From: Porpolomopsis calyptriformis
Lineage: Eukaryota; Basidiomycota; Agaricomycetes; Agaricales; Hygrophoraceae
Direction: 5' to 3'
DNA length: 64,000 nucleotides
Assembly: GCA_951640195.1 (NCBI GenBank)
Contig: OX621172.1
Location: 868,001 to 932,000, forward strand
Shown here one piece after another: positions 1-9,468 of this stretch. The position numbers and the translations under genes were made by a program. Each line of letters begins with the position of its first letter. The first letter of the stretch is position 1. The notes under the pieces are model-generated. The model did not search any database. It was not told the DNA's origin and saw only the letters and a list, made by a program, of their open reading frames with translations.

Positions 1-2
1 CC

Positions 3-350
3 ATCCCACCCGAGCAAATCATTGAGTCACTACAAAAGGACGTCGAATACTATAAAAACGAAATCGCAAGATTGAATGAAGAATTGTACAACCAAGGAAT
101 GAGTTTAGATGGAAAGAGAAGAGCAAGTGAGTATTGGCGAGAACAGGCCAAACACTGGGAGACGAAATACGAGGAAGTCGTAAAGGTACTTCCCCATCTT
201 GATTCCCCGGTCCCTCCTGTTTTCCCAGCTCCACTCATCGGTCCCCCCGGTTCGTCGTCAAACCCCATCACCATCCCCGACGACGACGATACTTCCCCGG
301 CCGACATTATTTCCCTGTCGACTACCATCTCCGACAAGGACTTAATCTAG
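3..350 (+). CDS. Retroelement ORF, C-terminal part (coiled-coil, acidic tail), partial
   Basis: An open frame enters from the left edge and stops at 348-350, about 80 bp before the LTR. The N-terminal part is charged and heptad-like (runs of E, K, L with WREQAKHWETKYEE), followed by a proline-rich linker and an acidic PDDDDTSPAD tail. The same order (coiled coil with a tryptophan/charge block, then acidic tail, then stop, then polypurine tract and LTR) is repeated in the neighbouring element at 802-1416, so this is probably the 3'-most ORF of the element family. No enzymatic motif is visible and I do not recognise the domain. It could be a gag-like or accessory protein. Confidence 0.5.
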   Translation: MPPEQIIESLQKDVEYYKNEIARLNEELYNQGMSLDGKRRASEYWREQAKHWETKYEEVVKVLPHLDSPVPPVFPAPLIGPPGSSSNPITIPDDDDTSPADIISLSTTISDKDLI

Positions 351-430
351 TCCTTCACCTCCTCCGCACCCTTCAACACTCTCGAAGCCGCCTCAAATTT
401 CGGGACGAAATTCCTTTTAGTGTGGGTGTA

Positions 431-799
431 TGTCACGGACACTTTTTTCTTTTTCCTTTTAGTCATACTTGATCAGTCTTCATTCCGTTTATCCTTCCGC
501 TTTACCGTTTTATATATAGATTGATCACATGTACCTTCCTTCCGACTCTTTCACGAGTCACATTCCGTTTCCGCTATTGTTTTCGTGACTCTTCACTAGT
601 CACATTCCAGATTCCGCTTTGTAATCGTACACACGACTGACTCATGGCGACTCAGGTAGTTAGTATATAAAGCCTGATCTTTAGTCAGTAGGTTAAGTTC
701 GATTCCTAGTTAGCTCCCCCACTCTTTAGTCGAATTCCATTTCCCTCATCAGCCCCTCCAACGCGAGAAGTAAAACCCTTCGACTACCGAATCATAACA
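431..799 (+). repeat. LTR of element A (369 bp)
   Basis: Starts TGTCACGGAC just after a purine-rich tract and ends ATAACA, giving TG...CA termini. It holds a TATA box (TATATAAA, 664-671). The terminal block AAGTAAAAC...ATAACA is shared with the LTR at 1452-1853, but the middle is strongly diverged, so the two are not the 5' and 3' LTRs of one recent insertion. Confidence 0.6.
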
Positions 800-801
800 C
801 T

Positions 802-1416
802 CGCGCACGCGCGGAAGACTTTTTCAAAGAATATCCTACTCAGACCCCTCCCCCTGAAGACCCCGCCGTCACTATCTCTCGCCTCACGGCCAGCTACAAC
901 AGCGTCAGCAGTTGGAATCGCGAACTACGTCAAGAATGTGACGTCTTAAAAGCCGAACTCAAAGCGTCAGAAAAAAGTGCCTTATTTTGGAAGGATCGTT
1001 GGGACCGGAGTGAGTTGAAAGTTTGGGAGCTTCAACGGGAAAAGAAGCGAACATGGGTCAATTGCTATGACGTCACCACTCACGCTGTCATTGTTAAACT
1101 TGTCGAAGAAAGTCGCCGAGCTGAACGACTCTCCAGGGAGGATTTCCTCCGAGCTCAACGCGACCTCGCAACGACAGAGACTTTGATCGAATATGGGAGA
1201 ACAGTTGAGTACCCCATCAACGTTGATTTGGAATATCCGATCGACAACAACGACGACAACGACGACGTCGCAACTGTTCGAGCCCCTTCCCCCATCGAAG
1301 CGGCTCTGGAAGTCGAACCCATCGCTTCTCCCTCAGTGGCCGTCGAGGCCCCCGCCACCGAGGAAATCCAGACCCAGGCCTCAGAGGATGTAACGACCGA
1401 CACCACCCAAGTTTGA
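802..1416 (+). CDS. Retroelement ORF, C-terminal part (coiled coil), truncated
   Basis: The frame is open from 730 (inside LTR A) to the stop at 1414-1416; the first in-frame ATG after the LTR would be much further in. The visible protein starts with a proline-rich patch, then a long charged helix with W residues (SALFWKDRWDRSELKVWELQ), and ends with an acidic, threonine/alanine-rich tail. It parallels the ORF at 3-350. No RT, RNase H or integrase motifs are present, so its role is unknown. Confidence 0.5.
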   Translation, partial: RARAEDFFKEYPTQTPPPEDPAVTISRLTASYNSVSSWNRELRQECDVLKAELKASEKSALFWKDRWDRSELKVWELQREKKRTWVNCYDVTTHAVIVKLVEESRRAERLSREDFLRAQRDLATTETLIEYGRTVEYPINVDLEYPIDNNDDNDDVATVRAPSPIEAALEVEPIASPSVAVEAPATEEIQTQASEDVTTDTTQV

Positions 1417-1451
1417 AATTCGGGACGAATTTCCTTTAAAGCCGAGGTGTA

Positions 1452-1853
1452 TGTCACGGTTGGAATTTTCTTTTCTTCTCTTTATCTAATCACATGTAAA
1501 CCTATCTCTTATCTTGGGATTCCCCACACTTGTCGGTGGGATTCCCCATTGCCTTTCTCCGGGATTCCCCAGGGATTCCCCATTACTCTGTGGACACCTT
1601 TCATTTCCATCCTTGTTTCAACCCCTTTATGATTTGTCATCGATCATGATGACTCATTCTTATCTCTACCTCATGTTATGTTGCACTAACTCACACAGAT
1701 AAGTAGTCAGTATATAAAGGGTACTTCTGTACGTATCAGACCTTAAGTCTGATTCCTCATTAGACTACCCATAACAAGGACTTAGAACCATACCATATCT
1801 CTTGGGACAGAACACCCGAAGTAAAACGCGTTCTAAACAACCGGTTTATAACA
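1452..1853 (+). repeat. LTR of element B (402 bp)
   Basis: Begins TGTCACGGTTGG after GGTGTA and ends TTTATAACA. It contains a TATA box (TATATAAA, 1711-1718) and four copies of GGGATTCCCCA at 1516, 1538, 1561 and 1572. The 5' TGTCACGG and the 3' AAGTAAAAC...ATAACA blocks match LTR A. Confidence 0.6.
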
Positions 1854-2169
1854 CCACCACCTCAATGACGCAATGCTGAGCCCAATGGCTCCAGAAGCGG
1901 CGATGACGATGACGATGACGAGGGACATCGTAGAGGTTCTGGAAGGATGGAGGGGCTCCGTCCTCAACCAACGATGGACTGGCCAACCAAGCAGTGGGTA
2001 CACATGAATATATGGGTTAGGTAGCAGGTATACCAACCCGTACCCAGACCTGCACCCCTGAAAATACCCATGCAAAACCCAGCAGGTTACGCATACCCCT
2101 GCACACCGCTATGCTTACTCCATTCAAAGTGGATTGTTGCGAAATGTTGTACATGAATTCATGTGAGTA
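1854..2169. other. Gene-free stretch between LTR B and the transposase
   Basis: No coding signal seen. It includes a short GATGAC-type microsatellite near 1900-1920 and a segment at about 2000-2110 rich in short GGGTA/TACCC motifs, as often found at termini of fungal DNA transposons. No terminal inverted repeat could be paired with the other side of the transposase by eye. Confidence 0.4.
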
Positions 2170-4415
2170 CTATGCATCTATTCCATAAGTAAAATGAAGG
2201 TTAGACCGATTTGATCTTTTAGGGTATCGGCGTCCATTCTCAGCTTCTTTTTCACCTTCCACGACATTCCCACCCCTGGCTTCATCCTCAATGGGGGCCC
2301 CTCTGATTTGTGACTGTGGTCCATCAAAACCCTCAGGATGCTCTGCTTCATCCGCTCCATTGACCACAGGCTCCAGCATTCGATATATCAGCCTTGGGCG
2401 TGGCCTTGGTCGTACTTCGGGTGGTGTTGGTAAGCCAGGTATGTTGACTATGACATCTGCATATGCATTGCTATGCTGATCTCGTTCCATGCTTGTATCT
2501 GCATCAGAAGATTCAGAAAGCTCATCTTCACTGTTGTTGTTGGCACTTGAAGATAGGGTATCGAAATGCTCTCCCTCCAAGTCTACATCTGAGTCAATAC
2601 TGTTTGTGCGCCTTCCTTGACCATGGCTCCGACCCCTGCCTCTACTAGCACCACAATTCCTGCGCTGCACCCCACGGCCTCTGCCATGTGTGGCCTTCTT
2701 TGCTGCAGCCGCCTTTTCCCTCTCTGCTTTCTTCCTAGCTTTCTCTGCTGCCTCTGCTGCCTTTTTAGCTGCTCGTTCCCCTTCCTTTCTCACCTTATCT
2801 GCATTCTTAGCAGCTTGTACTATTCCCTTGGTGTGGTCACTGATCGTCCTTCGGATCTTCTTGAAAACCGGCACTAATTCTTTCACCACCTCCTTCCACT
2901 GCTTCACGAAGTCTTTCTCTGCGAGTGCATCAAGATTCTCTGCACCTGTCATGAGACGAGCGTGTGATTGGGTAGTCTCCCTTTTCTCCATCTTCTTTTT
3001 CTCCTTCGCATAAGCCCGTTTTCGCAACCGTCTATTCTCCAAATCCATTAACTTCATCTGCACAAAATCCTTTTCTAGCTGCACCTCTGCAAGATGGAGT
3101 GTGTCCCGAAACATCTGATTCTCACGACGAAGATCTCCTCTGGCTGCAGTATTGGGTAGTGCAGGGGGTAGAGGAATGATGTAGCGAACTTCATTCTCAG
3201 CAGCGGGGATATCTGGATTAGCATTGTCGCAGTGGATTTGAATGGGGATTAAAAGGGTTGGGAGGCTTGCAGGTAATAGCTGCGCAGGCTCAGTTGTTGT
3301 GTTTTTTGATGGCTCAAAAGCACGCAGCTCTAGGACATTGCGATTGAAGGGCCAAATCCCTGTTTTGGTGAATGCAGATATGATTGTACTCTGCTTTAGT
3401 GCCCGCTCCCTAGCCTTCGCATAGAAGACCAATAGGTTTCGCTTTGTAATTTCCGTATAGTTTGCTGAAGCTGAATTGACTTCAGATTTCCAGGCAGAAG
3501 CTAATGGTCTGAAGCAAGCCACATCACAAGGTTGGAGGGCATGCGTTGTATGAGGCGGAAGGCAAATGATGATGATCTTGTGGTCGGCTGCAAATTTACA
3601 GAATCTATATATACAGTGTGAGTTATGGCCATCGAGGATCAAGAGACGGTAGCCTCCAGTTATGTTTCTGGCAGTGGAAGCAGGCTCGAAGTCCTTCTTG
3701 ATCCACATTTCACCCAATTCCTGATCGGTCCAGCCTTTTGGTGAGTGAGATATTGTCACAACTGTAGTTGCAAGTCTTTTCGTTGATCACAAGGCAGGCT
3801 TTGGAGCTCAATAGGTCTAGAAGGATGTAGAAAAAGGTTCGGACAGGAACATCTTCGAAAAGAGTAATGATCCCTTCAGAATTGAGTTGGACTTCTATAA
3901 AGAAGTTATTTTGTGCGTTGAATCTGTTTCGTGCCTCTGCTGAGAGTTTAGGGAATATAGGCATGAACAGTTGGTTCAATGGTTCCGAGTTATGTTTCTC
4001 TTTTCTTGTTCTGATGGAAAAGAAGTCTGATTATTCTGATTGCGTTCGTGCTACTACAAGTAATCTCACAGGAGGACGAAGTGATGATCCGCTTCGCCCT
4101 CAGGGTTTATATAGTATTTCCAAAAGAGGAATCATTATGAGTCAGCCTCCGCAGTCACCCCATTTTCTATTGTTCACAGCCTTCAATTTAAGGTTTGCCA
4201 TTGTTCCTAGTCATTTTGCAGAAGGCTGTGTGCTTCTGATGACTCAATTCTATTGGGCATAGCCTTCCCCAGAATGAGGCTGTGTTGCCTCATGACTGGT
4301 TTCTATTGTTCTTCTGGTCATGAGATCGCCGTTGTTTCTATCTCTTGCCCGGCGTATTGGGTTTCTCTTCTTCGACTGAGGAAGCTCTTTTTGGTCCTCC
4401 CTTTGTGTCTGAACG

Positions 4416-4422
4416 TATAAAA
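4416..4422 (+). promoter_or_regulatory. TATA box of the zinc-knuckle gene
   Basis: TATAAAA lies about 49 bp before the ATG at 4471, a plausible spacing for a fungal core promoter. It supports the view that the inserted segment carries its own promoter. Confidence 0.5.
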
Positions 4423-4470
4423 GGTGTGGGGTTATATCCCTATGCTTCAGTTCGATCCTCGTCCATCATC

Positions 4471-5293
4471 ATGACTCCTTCCCACCAAGGCCACTATGTT
4501 CAGTTCTTCAAGCAGTCTGGAGTGGTGCATCGCACCGCTCCTGTCTTTCTTGATTGTGATTTGTTTTATTACTACCTCCAGCGCATCCCCTCCGACGCCG
4601 ACCTCTGCTGGTCCTCCTTCTCTTGTTTTGCCTGCGGTGGCAAGCATAAGGTCAGAAAGTGTCCATATGTTCGCTGGCCAATCCAGCATGTTTGTGGCAT
4701 GATGGAGGATCCACTTGGTATGTATTTTGTTTTGTCTTTATTAGTCCTTGTTTGTTGATGATAGGCTCTCTTTTCTTAGCTTGGGATGACGATGCCCCTC
4801 CCCCTACTTCCCAGCTCCCTTTAGAGGAGCGACCCAATTGGCGTTCCGATCGTTGGGGGTATCCCCTCCCCTTTGCTGATGCTAAGCCTGAGGACTGGGC
4901 TACTAGTCCCCCTTTCCGTCCTTGGACCCCTGGTCCAACAAGTGTTTTGTCTAGTGGTAATGCTCTCAACACTCTCGCTCTCTTCATAGTTATTGATTCC
5001 TTGTCTCTTTAGTCGAAGATTTGTCGTCGTCGTTGACTAACGTCAATGTCAAGATCGAGGAGGAAGAAGTTCCTCCTAGTTTATTATGGAGTCCGACTAA
5101 TGATTGGTTGGGTGAGGAAGCAAGGAAGATAGCAATGAGTTTTGTCGAAGGGAAGGCTGCCGAGTTGCAGGCCTCCGGTAGTGACACCAATGGGGCAATT
5201 TACTGGGGTAATAAGTTGGCCGCTTTAGATGGTCAAGTAGTCTCTAGTTTCGTAGAGTTTTTGAGAGATAGTATGGTGCAGGAGATTGCCTAG
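4471..5293 (+). CDS. CCHC zinc-knuckle protein nested inside the broken transposase
   Basis: Three exons (4471-4717, 4780-4956, 5013-5293) join in phase to a 234-aa protein. Both introns are 56-62 nt with good GT and AG borders. Near residue 50 it has CFACGGKHKVRKC, a C-x2-C-x3-H-x4-C zinc knuckle as found in nucleic-acid-binding and retroelement Gag proteins. The rest is not recognised: a hydrophobic N-terminus, a proline/tryptophan-rich middle and an acidic, helical C-terminus. A TATA box precedes it and an AATAAA-like signal follows at 5357. It is antisense to, and inside, the split transposase gene, so it probably arrived with an insertion. Alternatively the whole block is a very large intron of the transposase. 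Confidence 0.6.
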
Positions 5294-5525
5294 ACAGACT
5301 AGTTTAGGTTTATTAGTCGGACATGGACCTCCTTTTGTATAAATAATCTCTGCTGCCAATAAAGACAGCTCCCCTCCAAAGAGAACCGGCACAGAAAAGA
5401 AAGGAGAAGAACGGAATTTTGAGGGAGTGAATGCCAATTTCATGACAGATATACTGATAAATTGATCAGCGGCATAACATAGAGAATGGATAGAATCACA
5501 TGTACCTTGCGTTACATGGGTTGTT
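5294..5525. other. 3' flank of the zinc-knuckle gene within the insertion
   Basis: Contains AATAAA at 5357-5362 downstream of the zinc-knuckle stop. The transposase homology resumes at about 5511. No inverted repeat matching the other end of the insertion (about 3758) was found. Confidence 0.35.
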
Positions 5526-6454
5526 TCAACCCCACTCAAGGTCCCGACGCTTTCCCTGGTAAATTGCTAATGGGTGAAGGCTCCATCCATCAGCAGAAAT
5601 AGTTTCAATCATGGTGACAAGCTCGCGGTTACCGTCCTCAACAGAGTATACATCCTTTTGATCACGATCAACAAATGCCTTGACCTTTTGGCCGATGCCA
5701 AGCTGAATGCCTTTTTCATCCATGTTATAGATGTTTTCAGCGGGAATATTATAGCGCTCGACTGTGTCCCCCAATATGTCGAAATACTCATTAACAAGAG
5801 TGGGATTTAGAGATGCTGCTCAGCACTTCTCTAATGTGGAAGACCACTTTACCTTCAGCTCAGGATGACGAGCTTTGAAGCGTTTAACCCACGACCCACC
5901 AACAGCATGACCGACAATGCGAGCAACATAATCAGTAATTGTAGTAGCGGTCATGGGAATTCCTCGGTGACCTACCACTTGGATCTACTCCGTGAGTACC
6001 TCCTCCTGTGCAGTAGTAAGCAGGAGCTCATGCGCATGGCCCTCCTTGCGGGTAAGGATGCCATTCCATCTATCAGTAAGAGTGCTTCGAGGGACCTCTG
6101 TCACGGATCTGAAATTCGAGACATGAGATCGAGCGCGCCTGTGGCCGTCTCTCATGCACGTCGAGCAGGTTCTAGCTGGTCACGTGTAACTTGGTATATA
6201 TACTGGGAACAACCGAACTGGGTAAGTCCAGTTCTGTGACGTTTTGGCTCAGTGGTCTGAGCCGTTGCCAAGATGCGCATGTTCCCAGTGCAATTCTTAA
6301 CAACCTCAAACTGCATTGCCACATTTCGGATGGAGAGATTTGGCTTGCCATTGGGTTTGGTACCCGAGGCAACAAGCACAGTAAGTGCGTGCTCCATTAG
6401 CTGTGCCTGAGTGAGATCTACAAGCAAAGGGGGTTCAGCAAGAGGTGGAGCCAT

Positions 6455-7269
6455 GGTGGGAAGCCAAGATTTGTGTGGGGGGAAGGATTCAAATGTAAAG
6501 TGATAAAAACACGTTGAAGGTATGTATTGTCGTGATCAAAGTTGAATGTGGAATTGCTGAATGTAAAAAATTGGATAAAATCTGTAAATAGCAGAGAACA
6601 AAAGGGGTGGTGCTGAGGTTTGACATATGAAAAAAAAGTAGAGCAAATTGTTCCCTCCTCGTTCGGTAGGCTTGCATTGATTTTGTCTGATATGAAACAG
6701 GCTTTAATGCTACAACACAGGAATATGAGGAAACATAGGCTTTACTTGGTGCAGTGTGAGGAGGAGGAACTTTTGAAATGAAGGGTTAATTCGCCAGCTG
6801 TGTTGTGCCAAATTTTGAAGTAGAATGGATAAGAAATCGAGGAGAATGAAGCCTTGGCTGGATTAGTCATCCCCAGCCCGATAGCCAAAGCTGACCAAAT
6901 CCTCATGAGTCACCCATCAAACAGTCGTAATCCTCGATGCAGGTGGATCAGTAACTTGAAATTTGGCACAGACATGGCCTCAAGTACAGCTTGTTAGTCT
7001 ATACTGCAGAAAGTATCTAAAAAGCATTGCCTTCAGATATAGAAGCAACTGACTGAGTACCTGGTCTGACCGACTTCCTGACCAGGCACAGTAGGCTCGT
7101 ATGTTCTCAACTCGTGCATGACTACGCTTCACTTCACTACAACTTGACTTGACCTAGGTGTCACTCGATTAAACATTTTTTTTCATTACCTCTTGTTGAC
7201 GGGAGCAAAGGTGCTTCTATGACCAGCAGACGTCTTATAATAATACGTCCAACAATCGGTTGCAGGACA
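6455..7269. other. Gene-free stretch upstream of the transposase remnant
   Basis: AT-rich DNA with several short homopolymers and no frame I would defend. It presumably holds the 5' flank and terminal repeat of the pogo element, but no TIR pair was identified. Confidence 0.4.
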
Positions 7270-7322
7270 ATCAGACAAATTGACCGGCGTTGGTCTCCCC
7301 AATGACCGGTAATTTGTCTGAT
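7270..7322. promoter_or_regulatory. Near-perfect inverted repeat in the promoter of the secreted-protein gene
   Basis: The left arm 7270-7287 (ATCAGACAAATTGACCGG) is the reverse complement of the right arm 7306-7322 except for one missing base, with an 18-nt loop between. A TATA-like ATAAAAA follows at 7329-7335 and the ATG of the proline-rich protein is at 7459. The position fits a binding site for a dimeric regulator, but a terminal repeat of a small mobile element would look alike. Confidence 0.5.
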
Positions 7323-7458
7323 CAGCGCATAAAAACTCGCTACATTCGATCCTTGTTCTCCCAGAGCTGGTCTCTTCCCTCATCCATCTTGTATGAACAT
7401 TTTTCTGACCACTGTGCTTGCGGCATGGCAACTGACCCATCTTGCTGCAGTCTTCATC

Positions 7459-8371
7459 ATGCACTTTTTACGTCCTCTTCTCATAGTTTGTTTGGCAGTT
7501 GCCACATTTGCATTACCCATTGTGCGTACGCTTCAAACGGTATCTTCTGTTGCTCACCATCCCCTACATCTTACAGCCTGCTGATCATGCTGTGCAGTGG
7601 CCTCATAAAGGCGTAAGTCTACGCATCTTTCTCTTGCGTGGTTGTTATTGATGTCCTGTCCTACGTGCATAGTTGCCCAAAGTCACATTCGGATCACAAG
7701 TCCGTGATTTAAATCGCCAATCGGCCCTCCTGGGGGATATACTAGATTGGCATCGGAATACCCACAACGACGTAGTCAAGATCCAAGTCCTGTCAGACTA
7801 CAGATTCTTTTGGGGGGCGGAATCCGCAAAACTTCTAATCCATACAAGCCAAAATGAAGATCGCATCTTCTTCTTGCGTTCACCTGGTTCAAGTAATCCC
7901 AATCCCAATATGCCGTCAGGATCTCATCCTCCACCCCAACCTCTACCGTGGGGATACCCTGGTAGTCTTCACCCCCCTATGCCATCAGGATCCCGTCCTC
8001 CTGGCTTCTATGGGTCACAGGGACCAGCTGTTCATCCCCCTCCTCGTGGTCCTCCCAATATACCGTCAGGATTTCACCCTCTTGACCCCTATGGGTCACA
8101 GCGTCCACTTTATCCAGCTTATCCCCATCCCTATGTATCGTGGGGAAACTCTCCAGGTGATCCGCCGGAACCACACCCTCCAGCTGATGTGCAGGGGGGA
8201 TCACATCCTCCCAGTCATGATGCGTCGCCGAAACCACAGGATACCCGTCCGCCGTCATCGCCGATTGATCGTACTGGTCCCAGTGACACTCAATCTTTGC
8301 CTAGTTCTTCCTCACATTCTGATCCACACACTGGTCGGAGGAATTCGATTCGGAAGCGAGAAGTAGATTGA
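7459..8371 (+). CDS. Secreted proline-rich repeat protein
   Basis: Exons 7459-7539, 7598-7612 and 7673-8371 join in phase to 264 aa; the middle exon is only 15 nt (WPHKG). The N-terminus is a classic signal peptide (LLIVCLAVATFALP, residues about 7-20). A folded part follows to about residue 90. The rest is low-complexity P/S/G/H with repeated blocks such as MPSGSRPP and YGSQ, ending in a basic RRNSIRKREVD tail. I do not recognise the N-terminal domain. It is probably secreted or cell-wall associated. The start is chosen because it gives the signal peptide and in-phase splicing. Confidence 0.6.
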
Positions 8372-8932
8372 TCTGGAGTTAGTAAGAGTGGTAGACATAC
8401 CCGAACGTAGCACAATTCTTACCTTGCTTGCAAAGTTTATACAAAATGAAGTGAGAATCGTGTCATACCGTCCGTTTGTAATACAAAAACATCTCTTGGC
8501 GGCGCCAAGCTGGATGAAGCCGAGACAGTCCAATGCAGCTTCAGCAAGCTTGAAATAAATAAAAAGTTTATGCCACGCCCAAAAATCATATGCGAAGATT
8601 CACGTACGAATAAAACAAATCGTGTCATGGCTCGTAACAAATCGCAATGGCGCACAGGGATTCAGTAGAAGAAAATTTGCCAGACAGCTTACAATATGAC
8701 GTTTTGATCATCATAAACTCCGGACCATCGAGATCAACTGGCGAATTGACCGCGCGCTGAACATCCTGGGAGGACGGACTCGAAGCTTGACTCAGTGAAG
8801 TGTTCAGACACAGTGCGGAGTGTTTGAGCGCGGTATGATTTGACTCTGATCGTGTTGTTGGTTCGAAAGAAAAGAAGACTGTCTCCAAAGGAAGGGAGCC
8901 GTGACTTTTGAATCTCTCCCCCACAATCTTCA
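8372..8932. other. Intergenic, nothing specific seen
   Basis: About 560 bp between two plus-strand genes. Only short chance frames occur on both strands. It presumably contains the 3' UTR of the secreted-protein gene and the promoter of the UPF0390-like gene. Confidence 0.4.
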
Positions 8933-9225
8933 ATGGTGCAGGGTACAACTAAAGGGCTACAGAACAAGGCGTCTTCTTCTCGCCACGCTGCCCGGTCAGC
9001 AGCAGCACCAAAGAAGGGGAAGAGGTACATTGCACCCAAGAAAACGACTGTCATCAACCAGACATCACTGCGCAAAGTATGTATCGACTCTTCTTGTGCT
9101 CGTCGGCTCATCACACTGCCTAGAAACTGTCTGCAAAAATCAACAAATCGATAGAACGTCAGATGGTGGATGCTGCATCCCCTAGCGCTTTGACGATTAT
9201 GAAACATGCTGGACACGAAGAGTGA
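8933..9225 (+). CDS. UPF0390/DUF2462-like small basic protein
   Basis: Exons 8933-9076 and 9124-9225 join in phase to 81 aa. The protein starts MVQGTTKGLQNKASSS and has the basic patch AAPKKGKRYIAPKK, followed by an acidic/basic helix with INKSIERQMVDAA and a C-terminal GHEE. This matches the build of the UPF0390 (DUF2462) family, small basic eukaryotic proteins of about 80-100 aa thought to be nucleolar. The call rests on the pattern and length. Confidence 0.65.
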
Positions 9226-9468
9226 GCTGTTTCAAGTTCATGGTCCACTCGCGCAACTCATACGCCACCAGGATGAAGACACCTTCAAAGTCATCTTGAG
9301 GTCTTGCGACACCTCCGAACCGCTCATTTTGCATATCGTTTTGGTCACTTGATCGCGTCAGAGAACCCTACCTATCTTACCCGTTGTGAATTCCCTCTGC
9401 AGCCATGGCAATGCAGAAAAGCGAGTTGTGTGATCTAAAATGAGCGTTCAACACGTGATCGACACCGT

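Larger units (their letters stand above)
1..799 (+). mobile_element. 3' end of a Ty3/Gypsy-type LTR retroelement (element A)
   Basis: The window opens inside the internal region of an LTR retroelement. A reading frame ends at 350. It is followed by a conserved stretch at 401-430 (reads TTCGGGACGAAATTCC then a purine-rich run), which resembles the motif plus polypurine tract seen just before the 3' LTR of many Ty3/Gypsy elements. The LTR then runs from 431 (TGTCACGG) to 799 (ATAACA). Protease, reverse transcriptase and integrase are not in the window, so autonomy cannot be judged. Assignment to Ty3/Gypsy rests on the end motif and LTR form only. Confidence 0.6.
800..1853 (+). mobile_element. 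3' end of a second, related LTR retroelement (element B)
   Basis: Directly after LTR A, a second element-like 3' end begins. It consists of an ORF tail (to 1416), the motif TTCGGGACGAATTTCCTTTA at 1420-1439, a purine-rich stretch, and an LTR from 1452 to 1853. Gag-pol is absent, so the copy is 5'-truncated or LTR A has been juxtaposed by deletion or recombination. Whether the A/B junction at about 800 is an insertion point or a deletion joint cannot be decided from the sequence. Confidence 0.55.
2170..6454 (-). pseudogene. Pogo/Tigger-type (Tc1-mariner superfamily) DDE transposase, broken
   Basis: Read on the minus strand, three blocks add up to a fungal pogo-like transposase. 6454-6152 is an N-terminal part. 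6110-5526 is a CENP-B/Tc5-like helix-turn-helix region running into NMDEKGIQLG (first catalytic D) and YQGKRRDLEWG. 3759-2170 carries ISHSPKGWTDQELG, then LLILDGHNSHC (second D) and LQPCDVACFRPL (third D), followed by a long lysine/alanine coiled coil and an acidic tail. In-frame stops lie at 6152-6154, 5985-5987 (TAG where a TGG codon is expected) and 5820-5822 (TGA). The DDE domain is split by about 1.75 kb between roughly 3758 and 5511. The last block alone keeps a 529-codon frame. The product cannot be active as it stands. Confidence 0.8.

Noticed and set aside
7186..7464. 92-codon minus-strand frame over the promoter of the secreted protein
   Set aside because: It covers the inverted repeat and TATA-like box of the plus-strand gene and shows no family features.
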